Shown here in pieces: positions 44,924-55,537 of a stretch of 64,000 nucleotides of DNA. Source of the stretch: Pseudomonas oligotrophica (GTDB lineage: Bacteria; Pseudomonadota; Gammaproteobacteria; Pseudomonadales; Pseudomonadaceae); assembly GCF_021726475.1 (NCBI RefSeq), contig NZ_JAKJRU010000002.1:124001-188000 (forward strand), read 5' to 3'. The number at the start of each line of letters is the position of its first letter. Within the stretch, counting starts at the first letter, position 1. The position numbers and the translations under genes are program-made. The notes below the pieces were generated by a model. The model saw only the letters and a program-made list of their open reading frames with translations, had not been told where the DNA came from and did not search any database.

Positions 44924-46105
44924 ATGGCCGGCAAAGCAAGCTTCAACTGGATCGACCCGCTGCTGCTCGATCAGCAGCTCACCGAAGAAGAGCGCATGGT
45001 GCGCGACAGCGCCGCGCAGTTCGCCGCCGACAAGCTGGCGCCGCGGGTGCTGGAAGCCTTCCGCCACGAGCACACCGACCCGGCGATCTTCCGCGAGATG
45101 GGCGAGACCGGCCTGCTTGGCGCGACCATCCCCGAAGCCTACGGCGGCAGCGGGCTGAACTACGTGTGCTACGGCCTGATCGCCCGTGAAGTGGAGCGCA
45201 TCGACTCGGGCTACCGCTCGATGATGAGCGTGCAGTCCTCGCTGGTGATGGTGCCGATCAACGAATTCGGCAACGAGGCGACCAAGCAGAAGTACCTGCC
45301 CAAGCTGGCCAGCGGCGAATACATCGGCTGCTTTGGCCTCACCGAACCCAACCACGGCTCCGACCCGGGTTCGATGGTCACCCGGGCGAAGAAGGTCGAC
45401 GGCGGCTACCGGCTGACCGGCAGCAAGATGTGGATCACCAACAGCCCGATCGCCGATGTCTTTGTGGTCTGGGCCAAGGATGACGCCGGCGAGATCCGCG
45501 GCTTCGTGCTGGAGAAGGGCTGGCAAGGGCTGTCCGCCCCGACGATCCACGGCAAGGTCGGCCTGCGCGCCTCGATCACCGGCGAGATCGTCATGGACAA
45601 CGTGTTCTGCCCGGAAGAGAACGCCTTCCCCGACGTGCGCGGGCTGCGTGGCCCGTTCACCTGCCTGAACAGTGCCCGCTACGGTATCAGCTGGGGTGCG
45701 CTGGGCGCCGCCGAGTTCTGCTGGCACACCGCCCGCCAGTACGTGCTCGACCGCCAGCAGTTCGGCCGCCCGCTGGCGGCCAACCAGCTGATCCAGAAGA
45801 AGCTGGCCGACATGCAGACCGAGATCACCCTGGCCCTGCAGGGTTGCCTGCGCCTCGGCCGGATGAAGGACGAGGGCACCGCCGCGGTGGAAATCACCTC
45901 GATCATGAAGCGCAACAGCTGCGGCAAGGCGCTGGACGTGGCGCGCCTGGCTCGCGACATGCTCGGCGGCAACGGCATCAGCGACGAGTTCGGCGTGGCC
46001 CGGCACCTGGTCAACCTGGAGGTGGTGAACACCTACGAGGGCACCCACGACGTGCACGCGCTGATTCTTGGCCGCGCGCAGACCGGCATCCAGGCGTTCT
46101 TCTGA
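44924..46105 (+). CDS. gcdH: Glutaryl-CoA dehydrogenase
   Basis: GcdH oxidatively decarboxylates glutaryl-CoA to crotonyl-CoA with FAD, at the end of lysine and glutarate catabolism. The 393 residues show [47 protein letters not shown] and the catalytic base Glu in [20 protein letters not shown] 44924 ([15 protein letters not shown]) is chosen with GAGGAG upstream; a start nine codons earlier is in frame. It is followed by a REPIN and the CoA-transferase. Confidence 0.96.
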   Translation: MAGKASFNWIDPLLLDQQLTEEERMVRDSAAQFAADKLAPRVLEAFRHEHTDPAIFREMGETGLLGATIPEAYGGSGLNYVCYGLIAREVERIDSGYRSMMSVQSSLVMVPINEFGNEATKQKYLPKLASGEYIGCFGLTEPNHGSDPGSMVTRAKKVDGGYRLTGSKMWITNSPIADVFVVWAKDDAGEIRGFVLEKGWQGLSAPTIHGKVGLRASITGEIVMDNVFCPEENAFPDVRGLRGPFTCLNSARYGISWGALGAAEFCWHTARQYVLDRQQFGRPLAANQLIQKKLADMQTEITLALQGCLRLGRMKDEGTAAVEITSIMKRNSCGKALDVARLARDMLGGNGISDEFGVARHLVNLEVVNTYEGTHDVHALILGRAQTGIQAFF

Positions 46106-46112
46106 CGACGCC

Positions 46113-46203
46113 GTAGGGTGGAAAACCGCGCCAGCGTTTTCCACCTTTGCTCACGGTCCCGTATTCACTGGTGGAAAAGACCTGTGGTCGTTTTCCACCC
46201 TAC
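46113..46203. repeat. REPIN-like inverted pair between gcdH and the CoA-transferase
   Basis: A GTAGGGTGGAAAACCGCG...CGTTTTCCACC hairpin (46113-46145) faces an inverted copy GGTGGAAAA...TTTTCCACCCTAC (46170-46203), with about 24 bp between. The two heads GTAGGGTGG and CCACCCTAC bracket the element. It spans nearly the entire 116-bp intergenic gap. Confidence 0.75.
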
Positions 46204-46221
46204 CCATGAAGGAAATCCGCG

Positions 46222-47445
46222 ATGCCCGGCGCCCTGTCCCATATCCGCGTCCTCGACCTGTCGCGCGTGCTCGCCGGGCCCTGGTGCGGGCAGATCCTCG
46301 GTGATCTCGGCGCCGAGGTGATCAAGGTCGAGCGCCCCGGCACGGGCGACGATACCCGCCACTGGGGCCCGCCCTATCTCAAGGACCAGCACGGCGAGAA
46401 CACCTCGGAGGCGGCCTATTACCTGACCGCCAACCGCAACAAGCAGTCGCTGACCGTCGACTTCACCCAGCCCGAGGGCCAGCGCATCATCCGCGAACTG
46501 GTGGCGCAGTGCGATGTGCTGCTGGAGAACTTCAAGGTCGGCGGGCTGGCCGCCTACGGGCTGGATTACGAAAGCCTGAAGGCGATCAATCCGCAGCTGA
46601 TCTACTGCTCGATCACCGGTTTCGGCCAGGACGGGCCCTACGCCACACGCGCCGGCTACGACTTCATGATCCAGGGCCTCGGCGGGCTGATGAGCCTGAC
46701 CGGGCGCAGCGATGCGGAGGAGGGTGCCGGGCCGGTGAAGGTCGGCGTGGCGCTGACCGATATTCTCACCGGCCTGTACGCCAGCGTTGGCGTGCTCGCT
46801 GCGCTGGCACATCGCGAACGCAGCGGCGAGGGCCAGCATATCGACACGGCACTGCTCGACGTGCAGGTCGCCTGCCTCGGCAACCAGGCGCTCAACTACC
46901 TCACCACCGGCGTGGCGCCCAGGCGCATGGGCAATGCCCATCCGAACATCGTGCCCTATCAGGATTTCCCCACTGCCGACGGCGACATCATCCTCACCGT
47001 CGGCAACGACGGTCAGTTCCGCAAGTTCTGCGAGGTGGCCGGGCGTCCCGAGTGGGCGGCCGATCCACGCTTCGCCACCAATCGCGCGCGGGTTGCCCAT
47101 CGCGCCGAACTGATTCCGCTGATCCGCCAGGTCACGGTGTTCCGCACCACGGCCGAATGGGTCAGTGCGCTGGAGCAGGCCGGCGTGCCCTGCGGGCCGA
47201 TCAACGACCTGGCGCAGGTGTTCGCCGACCCGCAGGTGCAGCATCGCGGGCTGAACGTCGAGATGCCGCACCCGCTGGCCGGCCGCGTGCCGCAGGTGGC
47301 CAGCCCGCTGCGGCTGTCCGCCTCGCCAGTGGAATACCGCGACCCGCCGCCGTTGCTCGGCGAGCACAGCGAGGCGCTGTTGCAGCGCCTGCTGGGCATG
47401 AACGACGAGCAGATCGCCGGCCTGCGCGCGGCCGGCGTCATTTAG
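46222..47445 (+). CDS. Family III CoA-transferase, probable glutarate CoA-transferase
   Basis: The 407-residue protein is a CaiB/BaiF family III CoA-transferase. It starts SHIRVLDLSRVLAGPWCGQILGDLGAEVIKVE, has TGFGQDGPYATRAGYDFMIQG, and keeps the catalytic Asp in HIDTALLDVQV. Position after gcdH, conserved in Pseudomonas, implies it activates glutarate to glutaryl-CoA, probably from succinyl-CoA. It ends one base from the convergent oxidoreductase stop. AAGGAAA precedes the ATG. Confidence 0.88.
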   Translation: MPGALSHIRVLDLSRVLAGPWCGQILGDLGAEVIKVERPGTGDDTRHWGPPYLKDQHGENTSEAAYYLTANRNKQSLTVDFTQPEGQRIIRELVAQCDVLLENFKVGGLAAYGLDYESLKAINPQLIYCSITGFGQDGPYATRAGYDFMIQGLGGLMSLTGRSDAEEGAGPVKVGVALTDILTGLYASVGVLAALAHRERSGEGQHIDTALLDVQVACLGNQALNYLTTGVAPRRMGNAHPNIVPYQDFPTADGDIILTVGNDGQFRKFCEVAGRPEWAADPRFATNRARVAHRAELIPLIRQVTVFRTTAEWVSALEQAGVPCGPINDLAQVFADPQVQHRGLNVEMPHPLAGRVPQVASPLRLSASPVEYRDPPPLLGEHSEALLQRLLGMNDEQIAGLRAAGVI

Positions 47446-47446
47446 C

Positions 47447-48460
47447 TCAGAAGCCTTCCAGCACGATCTTGCCGCGGGCCTTGCCGCTTTCCAGCAGGGC
47501 ATGGGCGCGGCGCAGGTTGGCCGCGTTGATGGTGCCGAAGTGCTCGCCGAGGGTGGTGCGCAGCACGCCCTGATCGACCAGCTGGCTGACGCGCTGCAGC
47601 AGGTGGTGCTGCTCGATCATGTCCGGCGTCTCGAACAGTGAGCGGGTGAACATCAGCTCCCAGTGCAGCGACAGACTCTTGCGCTTGAGCTTCATCACGT
47701 CCAGCGGCCGGGCCGGATCGTCGATCAGCGCCAGGCGGCCCTGGGGCGTCAGTGCCTCGACCAGCTGGTCGAAATGCTGGTCGGTCTGGGTCAGGCTGGC
47801 GACATGGCTGACGCTGGCGAAACCGGCGCGCTGCAGCTCGGCGTGCAGCGGCTGGCTATGGTCGATAACATGATGGGCGCCGAGTTCGCGGGCCCAGGCC
47901 TGGGTTTCCGGGCGCGAGGCGGTGGCGATCACGCTGACCTCGGTGAGCTGGCGGGCCAGCTGCAGCATGATCGAACCGACCCCGCCGGCGGCGCCGACGA
48001 TCAGCAGCTGCTGCCCGGCGCCCTGGCCCTCCACCAGTTGCAGGCGTTCGAACAGCAGCTCCCAGGCGGTGATGGCAGTCAGCGGCAGTGCGGCGGCCTC
48101 GGCGAAGCTCAGGCTCCGCGGCTTGCGCCCGACGATGCGCTCGTCCACCAGATGGCGTTCGCTGTTGCCGCCGGCGCGGGCGATGGAGCCGGCGTAGAAC
48201 ACCTCGTCGCCGACCTTGAACAGGCTGACTTCGCTGCCCACCCCGACCACCACGCCGGCGACGTCCCAGCCCAGCACCTTCGGCTGACCGGCCTCGGGCT
48301 GGGTGTTGCGGCGTACCTTGGTATCCACCGGGTTGACCGAAATGGCGCGCACCTCCACCAGCAGGTCACGCGGGCCGGGTACCGGCTCGGGCAGTTCCAC
48401 GTCCTGCAGGGCGCGGGGATCGTCGATGGCGTGGGATTCGAAATAGGCGACCGCTTTCAT
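47447..48460 (-). CDS. Zinc-type alcohol dehydrogenase-family NADPH oxidoreductase
   Basis: The 337-residue MDR-superfamily enzyme has the N-terminal GroES-like domain (VRAISVNPVDTKVRR, KVLGWDVAGVVVGVGSEV) and a Rossmann domain with IVGAAGGVGSIMLQLAR. The structural zinc cysteines of true alcohol dehydrogenases are absent, as in quinone oxidoreductase-like members. The ATG at 48460 (MKAVAYFESHAIDDP) is typical of the zinc-binding ADH family 1 subgroup. It diverges from a LysR gene that may control it. Confidence 0.87.
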   Translation of the reverse strand: MKAVAYFESHAIDDPRALQDVELPEPVPGPRDLLVEVRAISVNPVDTKVRRNTQPEAGQPKVLGWDVAGVVVGVGSEVSLFKVGDEVFYAGSIARAGGNSERHLVDERIVGRKPRSLSFAEAAALPLTAITAWELLFERLQLVEGQGAGQQLLIVGAAGGVGSIMLQLARQLTEVSVIATASRPETQAWARELGAHHVIDHSQPLHAELQRAGFASVSHVASLTQTDQHFDQLVEALTPQGRLALIDDPARPLDVMKLKRKSLSLHWELMFTRSLFETPDMIEQHHLLQRVSQLVDQGVLRTTLGEHFGTINAANLRRAHALLESGKARGKIVLEGF

Positions 48461-48562
48461 GCTGTTGCTCCATTGGGTTCGGTTGAGTGCGGGCATGCTC
48501 GTTTATTTGACGCGGCGGAAAAACGGGGCGATAAGCGAGGCTCTTTCAACAGGATTTTGAAA

Positions 48563-49507
48563 ATGCTGCGTATCGACGACCTCCAGCTGTTCGTCCGCAC
48601 CGCCGACAGCGGTAGCCTTTCCGCGGCCGCGCGTGGGCTCGACGTGTCGCCGGCGGTGGCCAGTGCGGCCTTGAAGCGCCTGGAGGCGAGCCTGGGGGCG
48701 CGACTGTTCGCGCGCTCCACGCGCAGCCTGCGTCTGACCGCCGAGGGAGAGGCGTATCTGCTGCATGCCCGGGCAGCACTGGCCAGCCTGCACGAGGGCG
48801 CCCAGGCACTCGCTGGCGGCCGCGAGGCGATCAGCGGCGTGCTGCAGCTGTCGGCGCCATCGGACTTCGGTCGCAACGTCCTGCTGCCCTGGCTCGACGA
48901 ATTCCAGGCGCGTCATCCGCAGTTGCAGCTGCGCCTGCTGCTCGGCGACGGGCTGACCGACCTGTTCCGCCAGCCGGTGGATATCGCCCTGCGCTATGGC
49001 GAGCCGCAGGACTCCAGCCTGGTGGCGCTGCCGGTGGCCGCGGGCAATCGCCGGGTGCTCTGTGCCTCGCCAGGCTACCTGCAGCGCCACGCCGCGCCGC
49101 GCACGGTGGCCGACCTGCAGGCCCACAACTGCCTGCGCTTCATGCTCGCCGGCCGCGTGCATGACCGCTGGTGCTTCGAGGACGGCCGCAGCTCGCTGGC
49201 CGTGCAGGTTTCCGGGGACCGGCTCAGCGATGACGCCGACGTGGTGCGCCGCTGGGCGCTGGCCGGCGCCGGGCTGGCCTACAAGTCCTGGCTGGATGTC
49301 GCCGACGACGTCGCCACGGGGCGCCTGCAAGTTCTTCTGCCGGAACTGGGCGGCGAGCCCGCGCCCTTGAACCTGCTCTGCGCCCATCGCGCGCAGCTGG
49401 GCCAGCCGGTGCGGCTGCTGCATGAGCATCTGCAGCAACGCTGTGCCGGGTTGCTGGCGCAGGCGCCCTGGCCGCTGCGGCATCCGGCCCCGGCGCGCCG
49501 GCCCTGA
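48563..49507 (+). CDS. LysR-family regulator (CrgA-like)
   Basis: The 314-residue regulator starts MLRIDDLQLFVRTADSGSLSAAARGLDVSPA, the winged-helix of the CrgA/AaeR-type LysR group, followed by the effector-binding domain (about 90-290). The start at 48563 has CAGGA 8 bases upstream; a very long upstream in-frame extension overlaps the oxidoreductase gene on the other strand and is rejected. Divergence from the zinc-type oxidoreductase suggests it regulates that gene, with an unknown effector. Confidence 0.87.
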   Translation: MLRIDDLQLFVRTADSGSLSAAARGLDVSPAVASAALKRLEASLGARLFARSTRSLRLTAEGEAYLLHARAALASLHEGAQALAGGREAISGVLQLSAPSDFGRNVLLPWLDEFQARHPQLQLRLLLGDGLTDLFRQPVDIALRYGEPQDSSLVALPVAAGNRRVLCASPGYLQRHAAPRTVADLQAHNCLRFMLAGRVHDRWCFEDGRSSLAVQVSGDRLSDDADVVRRWALAGAGLAYKSWLDVADDVATGRLQVLLPELGGEPAPLNLLCAHRAQLGQPVRLLHEHLQQRCAGLLAQAPWPLRHPAPARRP

Positions 49508-49566
49508 ACTCTTGCGCCGGCTGGCTATCCTTAGAGGAACACTTCGGATCGATGGACGAACGGATC

Positions 49567-50175
49567 ATGCGAACCCTGCGCTTCACCCACGCCTGGCACC
49601 TGGCGGTCGTGCTTTTCATCTCGTCGCTGCTGGCCGGCTGCGGCATCAACAACATCCCGCAGTACGACGAGCAGGTGAAATCCGCCTGGGCCCAGGTGGA
49701 AAACCAGTACCAGCGGCGCGCCGACCTGATCCCCAACCTAGTGGAGACGGTCAAGGGCTTCGCCCGCCAGGAACAGGAGACCCTGACCGCGGTGATCGAG
49801 GCGCGGGCCAAGGCCACTTCGATCCAGGTCGATGCCAGCACGCTGGACAATCCCGAGCAGCTGCAGCGCTTCCAGCAGGCGCAGAACCAGCTGTCCGGTG
49901 CGCTGAGCCGGTTGATGGTGGTCTCCGAGCGCTACCCGGAGCTCAAGTCCAACCAGAACTTCCTCGCCCTGCAGTCGCAGCTCGAAGGCACCGAGAACCG
50001 CATCGCGGTGGCCCGGCGCGATTTCATCGCCGCGGTCGAGCGCTACAACACCGAGATCCGCACCTTCCCCGGGCGTATCTGGCACACGCTGATGTACAGC
50101 GACATGCCGATCCGCGAGACCTTCGAGGCCACCGCGACCAACGCCGAGCAGGCGCCGCAAGTGAAGTTCGAATGA
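49567..50175 (+). CDS. LemA-family lipoprotein
   Basis: The 202-residue protein has a signal peptide ending in the lipobox LLAGC, so it is likely an envelope lipoprotein, followed by the LemA coiled-coil core: YDEQVKSAWAQVENQYQRRA, DLIPNLVETVKGFARQEQ and VARRDFIAAVERYNTEIRTFP. ATG 49567 gives a tidy signal peptide; ATG 49552 adds five residues and is an alternative since neither has a strong Shine-Dalgarno. It is translationally coupled (ATGA) to the first TPM gene. The LemA-TPM pairing is widespread but its function is unclear. Confidence 0.88.
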   Translation: MRTLRFTHAWHLAVVLFISSLLAGCGINNIPQYDEQVKSAWAQVENQYQRRADLIPNLVETVKGFARQEQETLTAVIEARAKATSIQVDASTLDNPEQLQRFQQAQNQLSGALSRLMVVSERYPELKSNQNFLALQSQLEGTENRIAVARRDFIAAVERYNTEIRTFPGRIWHTLMYSDMPIRETFEATATNAEQAPQVKFE

Positions 50176-50942
50176 TCCGCGCGCTGTGCCTGCTCGGCCT
50201 GCTCCTGCTGGCCGGCCCGCTCGCCGCGCAAGAGCGCGACCTGCCGGCGCTGAGCGGGCGGGTGGTCGATCGCGCCGGGTTGCTCGACGCCCAGACCGAA
50301 GCGCGCCTGACCAGCCTGCTGGCCGGTCATGAGCAGCGCAGCGGCGGCGAGCAGCTGGTGGTGGTCACCGTGCCCGACCTCGGCGGGCGCAGCATCGAGG
50401 ACTTCGGCGTCGAGCTTGGGCGCGCCTGGGGCATCGGGCAGAAGGGCGAGGACAACGGCACACTGCTGATCGTCGCCCGCGACGAGCGGCGGATTCGCAT
50501 CGAGGTCGGCTATGGCCTGGAAGGGCGCCTCACCGACGCGCAGTCCTCGGTGATCATCAATCGCATCATGGTGCCGGCGTTCCGAGACGGCGACTTCGCC
50601 CGCGGCATCCTCGATGGCGCGACGGCGATCATCCAGGTGCTCGGCGGCGAGCCGCTGCCGGCCGAACTGCGCCCGGTGGTGCCGCTGCAGGGCGAGCAGC
50701 CCGGCGGGCTCGGCTTGCTGATGTTCTTCGCCATGCTGGTGGTGATCTTCCTGCTCGGCGGCGGCCGTGGCGGGCGCGGCGGCGGGCGTGCCTTGCTGCT
50801 CGGCGCACTGCTCGGCAGCCTGGGCCGCGGCGGTGGCTTCGGCGGCGGTGGTGGCTTCGGCGGCGGTGGTGGCTTTGGTGGCGGCGGCTTCGGCGGGGGC
50901 GGCGGCGGTTTCGGTGGCGGCGGCGCTTCCGGCGGCTGGTAA
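50172..50942 (+). CDS. TPM-domain (YgcG-like) membrane protein with Gly-rich tail
   Basis: The 256-residue protein has a signal peptide (MIRALCLLGLLLLAGPLAAQ), a TPM domain (about 30-150; GRVVDRAGLLDAQTEARL, GEQLVVVTVPDLGG, RIRIEVGYGLEGRLTDAQS), one membrane helix (about 180-200) and a tail of more than 40 residues built of GGGFGGGG-type repeats. The tail is encoded by near-identical GGCGGCGGTGGC units and is prone to length change. TPM proteins have been linked to phosphatase activity and photosystem or envelope repair. It overlaps lemA by 4 bp. Confidence 0.88.
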   Translation: MIRALCLLGLLLLAGPLAAQERDLPALSGRVVDRAGLLDAQTEARLTSLLAGHEQRSGGEQLVVVTVPDLGGRSIEDFGVELGRAWGIGQKGEDNGTLLIVARDERRIRIEVGYGLEGRLTDAQSSVIINRIMVPAFRDGDFARGILDGATAIIQVLGGEPLPAELRPVVPLQGEQPGGLGLLMFFAMLVVIFLLGGGRGGRGGGRALLLGALLGSLGRGGGFGGGGGFGGGGGFGGGGFGGGGGGFGGGGASGGW

Positions 50943-50951
50943 GGAGAGAAC

Positions 50952-51569
50952 ATGACGCTACTGAGCGAAAGCGAGCTGCAACAGATCGCCGCGGCGATCG
51001 AGCGGGTCGAGGCGCACACCGATGCCGAGCTGGTGACGGTGCTCGCCGCGCGGGCCGACGACTATCGCTATATCCCACTGCTCTGGGCCAGCCTGATCGC
51101 CCTCTTGCTGCCCGGTGCGCTGCTGTTCTTCAGCGGCTGGCTGAGCGCCTGGCAACTGGTGCTGGTGCAATGGGCGACCTTCGTGGTGCTGGCGCTGCTG
51201 TTCCGCCTGCCGGGGCTGACCACCCGGCTGATTCCGCCGGCGGTGCGCCGCTGGCGGGCCTGCAACCTGGCGCGCCGGCAGTTCCTTGAGCTCAACCTGC
51301 ACCATACCGACGGCGAGACCGGCATGCTGATCTTCGTCTCCGAGGCCGAGCGCTACGTGGAGATTCTCGTCGACCGTGGCATTTCCAGTCGCATCGACAA
51401 CAGCGCCTGGCAGGCCGTGGTCGCCGCGTTCACCAGCAAGGTCCGCGAGGGGCAGGTGCTCGAGGGTTTTATCGCCTGTATCGAATCCTGCGGCGAGCTG
51501 CTGCGCGAGCAGGTACCCAAGACCCACCCGCGCAACGAGTTGCCCAACCGGCTGGTGGTGCTGGACTAG
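50952..51569 (+). CDS. TPM-domain membrane protein, second copy
   Basis: The 205-residue protein starts MTLLSESELQQIAAAIERVEAHTDAELV, with a split TPM domain: an N-terminal piece, two membrane helices (about 40-80), then HTDGETGMLIFVSEAERYVEILVDRGI and FTSKVREGQVLEGFIACI. It follows the first TPM gene by 9 bp and completes a lemA-TPM-TPM operon. AAGGAGAG precedes the ATG. No signal peptide; the TPM lobes probably face the cytoplasm. Confidence 0.82.
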   Translation: MTLLSESELQQIAAAIERVEAHTDAELVTVLAARADDYRYIPLLWASLIALLLPGALLFFSGWLSAWQLVLVQWATFVVLALLFRLPGLTTRLIPPAVRRWRACNLARRQFLELNLHHTDGETGMLIFVSEAERYVEILVDRGISSRIDNSAWQAVVAAFTSKVREGQVLEGFIACIESCGELLREQVPKTHPRNELPNRLVVLD

Positions 51570-51626
51570 CAGCGGCCGGGTGGCGCCGTGTCTGCCTACG
51601 CGGGCAAGGCCGCGACCGGGGCTATC

Positions 51627-51990
51627 GGTGGATGCTTCGGCCATCCATCCTACGTGGCTTGCTGGAGCGTAGGGTGGAAAACGCGCGCAGCGCTTTTCCA
51701 CGCAGTGGGCGAGGGGCGCGCAGGTTCGGGTGGCGGGTGGCGAGGGCTGCGGGCGGGGCTTCCGGTGGATGGCTTCGGCCATCCACCCTACGCAGTGCTC
51801 GTTGGAGCGTAGGGGGGGAAAACGCGCGCAGCGCTTTTCCACGCAGTGGGCGAAGGGCGCGCAGGTTCGAGTGGCGGGTGGTGGGTGGCGAGGGCTGCGG
51901 GCGGGGCTTCCGGTGGATGGCTTCGGCCATCCACCCTACGCAGTGCTCGTTGGAGCGTAGGGTGGAAAACGCGCGCAGCGCTTTTCCACC
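51627..51990. repeat. Tandem array of three REP-like double-hairpin units
   Basis: The 447-bp gap between the TPM operon and the ftsH-like gene is filled by a repeat array. Hairpin A (GGTGGATGGCTTCGGCCATCC, then ACCCTACG) occurs at 51627, 51764 and 51912; hairpin B (GTAGGGTGGAAAACGCGC, then AGCGCTTTTCCAC) at 51669, 51809 and 51957. Unit spacing is 137-148 bp, and units share a connecting sequence CGCAGTGGGCGA-GGGCGCGCAGGTTCG. Copy B2 has GTAGGGGGGG in place of GTAGGGTGG. This is a REP cluster, probably spread by a RAYT transposase encoded elsewhere. Confidence 0.85.
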
Positions 51991-52016
51991 GAAGCCGTTA
52001 CCGGGGCGCGCCGGCC

Positions 52017-53984
<1,968 letters not shown>

Positions 53985-54455
53985 TTCACATCCAATCGGG
54001 ACAGCCCGATGCATCGACAAACAACCGCCTAGGCGGACCACAGTTTTTTCGCGGGCCGACCCGCAAGCACGTCACATAGTGCTTTGCGGCCACAGGCTTA
54101 TGGATGTGAGTTATGTGCTCGACCGCTGGTCGGATTCCCCCGCTCCGACTGCTGGCGAGGATACGGCAAGCGTCGCCCGGCTTGGCGCGGTGCGACGAAC
54201 GGAGGGTCGCTTTGCGACGAATGACCGGTGAGGGCTGGAACTCGAATCGGGGTTTGGCAGCCATGGCGCGCTGCTCGGGCACGTACTCGTGGCCAATCGA
54301 TCAGGGGCCATGGAGGATCTTTTCGGGCGTTCGAGGCTCGCCCTTGACTGGGAGCGGTTGTACAGCGGCGTGCACTTTTTGCCCGAGCCGACGGAATCTC
54401 CGGGCATTGTCGCTGCCAGAGAAAGGCAGCCGTAACAGGGGAGGTTTGGCTATCC
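53985..54455. other. Intergenic region between ftsH-like and fecR-like genes
   Basis: This 471-bp divergent gap holds no gene I can support. Overlapping open frames on both strands give Arg/Ser/Pro-rich translations with no motif. Base composition is slightly less GC-biased and codon structure is lost. It likely contains the promoters of both flanking units and perhaps a decayed gene; I see no repeat or hairpin of note. Confidence 0.5.
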
Positions 54456-54908
54456 ATGTATCGAGCTTCGCGGTTCTGTGCCCTGCTGGTCGGGCTGAGC
54501 TTGGGCGTGGATGCCTTCGCGGCGGCCCTGCCCGAAGCCATCGGGCTGGTGCGGGCGGTCGATGGGCTGGCCGTTTTTAGCAGTCGCGGGCACGAGGCTC
54601 CGGCGCAGGTCGGCCAGGCGTTGGTGGTCGGTGCCACCCTGAGCACGGCGGCGGGCAGCCTGGGCCTGGCTTTGGTCGACGGTACGCGCCTGGTCCTGGG
54701 CCCGCACAGCCGCCTGCAGCTCGAGACCTTCCGCTTTGCGCCTGCCGCCGGCGAGCTGGCGTTCCGGGCGCGCCTGCAGCGCGGCAGCCTGTACGCCCAT
54801 GGCGGCGAACTGGCGCGGCTGGGCAAGGGTGCCTGGCGCATCGAGACCGCCGGCGGCGAGGTCAGCCTGGACGGCGAAGCCGCGGTGCTGGTGAGGGCGG
54901 GCCGATGA
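54456..54908 (+). CDS. FecR-domain secreted protein
   Basis: The 150-residue protein has a signal peptide (MYRASRFCALLVGLSLGVDAFA) and then a FecR-like beta domain: AIGLVRAVDGLAVFSSRGH, LVDGTRLVLGPHSRLQLETF and RGSLYAHGGELARLG. This stand-alone, exported form differs from sigma-factor-linked FecR, because it lacks the cytoplasmic anti-sigma part. In Pseudomonas such proteins are commonly encoded beside an OmpA-like lipoprotein and often a CHASE2 adenylate cyclase; only the OmpA partner is here. It overlaps that gene by 4 bp (ATGA). Confidence 0.8.
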   Translation: MYRASRFCALLVGLSLGVDAFAAALPEAIGLVRAVDGLAVFSSRGHEAPAQVGQALVVGATLSTAAGSLGLALVDGTRLVLGPHSRLQLETFRFAPAAGELAFRARLQRGSLYAHGGELARLGKGAWRIETAGGEVSLDGEAAVLVRAGR

Positions 54909-55468
54909 GTGCCTGGCGCTGGGTGATCCTGCTTGCCGGATTGGCGCTGGCGGGCTGCGGCACCAGCCAGGTCGTGCTGCTCGAAGAGGGCGGGGCGGGT
55001 ACGGCGACGCTGCAGACTGCCCGGGAGCGGGTGGTCCTCGAGCAGCCGGGCGATGCCGCCTCGGTCACTGCCGGCGCCGTGCAGCGGTGGCAGGCGAGCG
55101 CGGCCGCGCCGGACTGGGGCGCCGCGTCGCTACCGCCTGATCCGCTTCGCTTTCGCCTGTACCTGCGCGATGCCGGCGCACTGAGCCGTGAGTCGGAAGG
55201 GACATTCGCCGAGGTGCTGGGCGCCATGCGGCAACGGGCGCCGGCGATGGTCAGTGTGGTCGGTCATACCGATTCGCTGGGTGAGGCCCGCTACAACGAG
55301 CAGGTGGGAATGCAGCGGGCGCAGCAGCTGGCGAGGCGACTGCAGCGGAGCGGGGTCGAGGTGTTGCACTGGCGGGTCGCCTCGCATGGCGAGGCGGACC
55401 CGCTGGTAAAGACCCCGGACGAGACCTACGAGCCGCGCAACCGGCGGGTCGAGGTCTGGGTGCAGTAG
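54905..55468 (+). CDS. OmpA-family lipoprotein
   Basis: The 187-residue protein has a lipoprotein signal (MSAWRWVILLAGLALAGC, Cys18) and a C-terminal OmpA/Pal-like peptidoglycan-binding domain (about 85-187): VSVVGHTDSLGEARYNEQVG, RAQQLARRLQRSGV and the final NRRVEVWVQ. The usual N-terminal strand is FRLYLRDAG. It probably links the outer membrane to peptidoglycan or senses envelope state with the FecR-type partner, with which it is translationally coupled. Confidence 0.85.
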   Translation: MSAWRWVILLAGLALAGCGTSQVVLLEEGGAGTATLQTARERVVLEQPGDAASVTAGAVQRWQASAAAPDWGAASLPPDPLRFRLYLRDAGALSRESEGTFAEVLGAMRQRAPAMVSVVGHTDSLGEARYNEQVGMQRAQQLARRLQRSGVEVLHWRVASHGEADPLVKTPDETYEPRNRRVEVWVQ

Positions 55469-55537
55469 CGGCCGCTCAGCGGGGCCCGGCTGGACGCCCC
55501 GCAGCGCGGCAGCGACTTGGCTTGCCGGGTGTCGGGC

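Noticed and set aside
47663..48562. 300-codon N-terminal extension of the LysR gene
   Set aside because: It overlaps the zinc-type oxidoreductase on the other strand, has no family match, and the internal ATG at 48563 with a Shine-Dalgarno gives a standard LysR length.
51627..51990. CRISPR array
   Set aside because: Repeats are only three, the units are ~140 bp, they are palindromic hairpins, and there are no unique 30-bp spacers or cas genes.
53985..54455. Promoter boxes TTGACT...TGTACA near 54.35 kb
   Set aside because: The spacing between the boxes is far too short (about 10 bp) for a sigma-70 promoter.
54098..54841. Long minus-strand frame opposite the fecR-like gene
   Set aside because: The translation is Arg/Ser/Pro-rich without motif, and it overlaps the well-supported plus-strand FecR gene with signal peptide.
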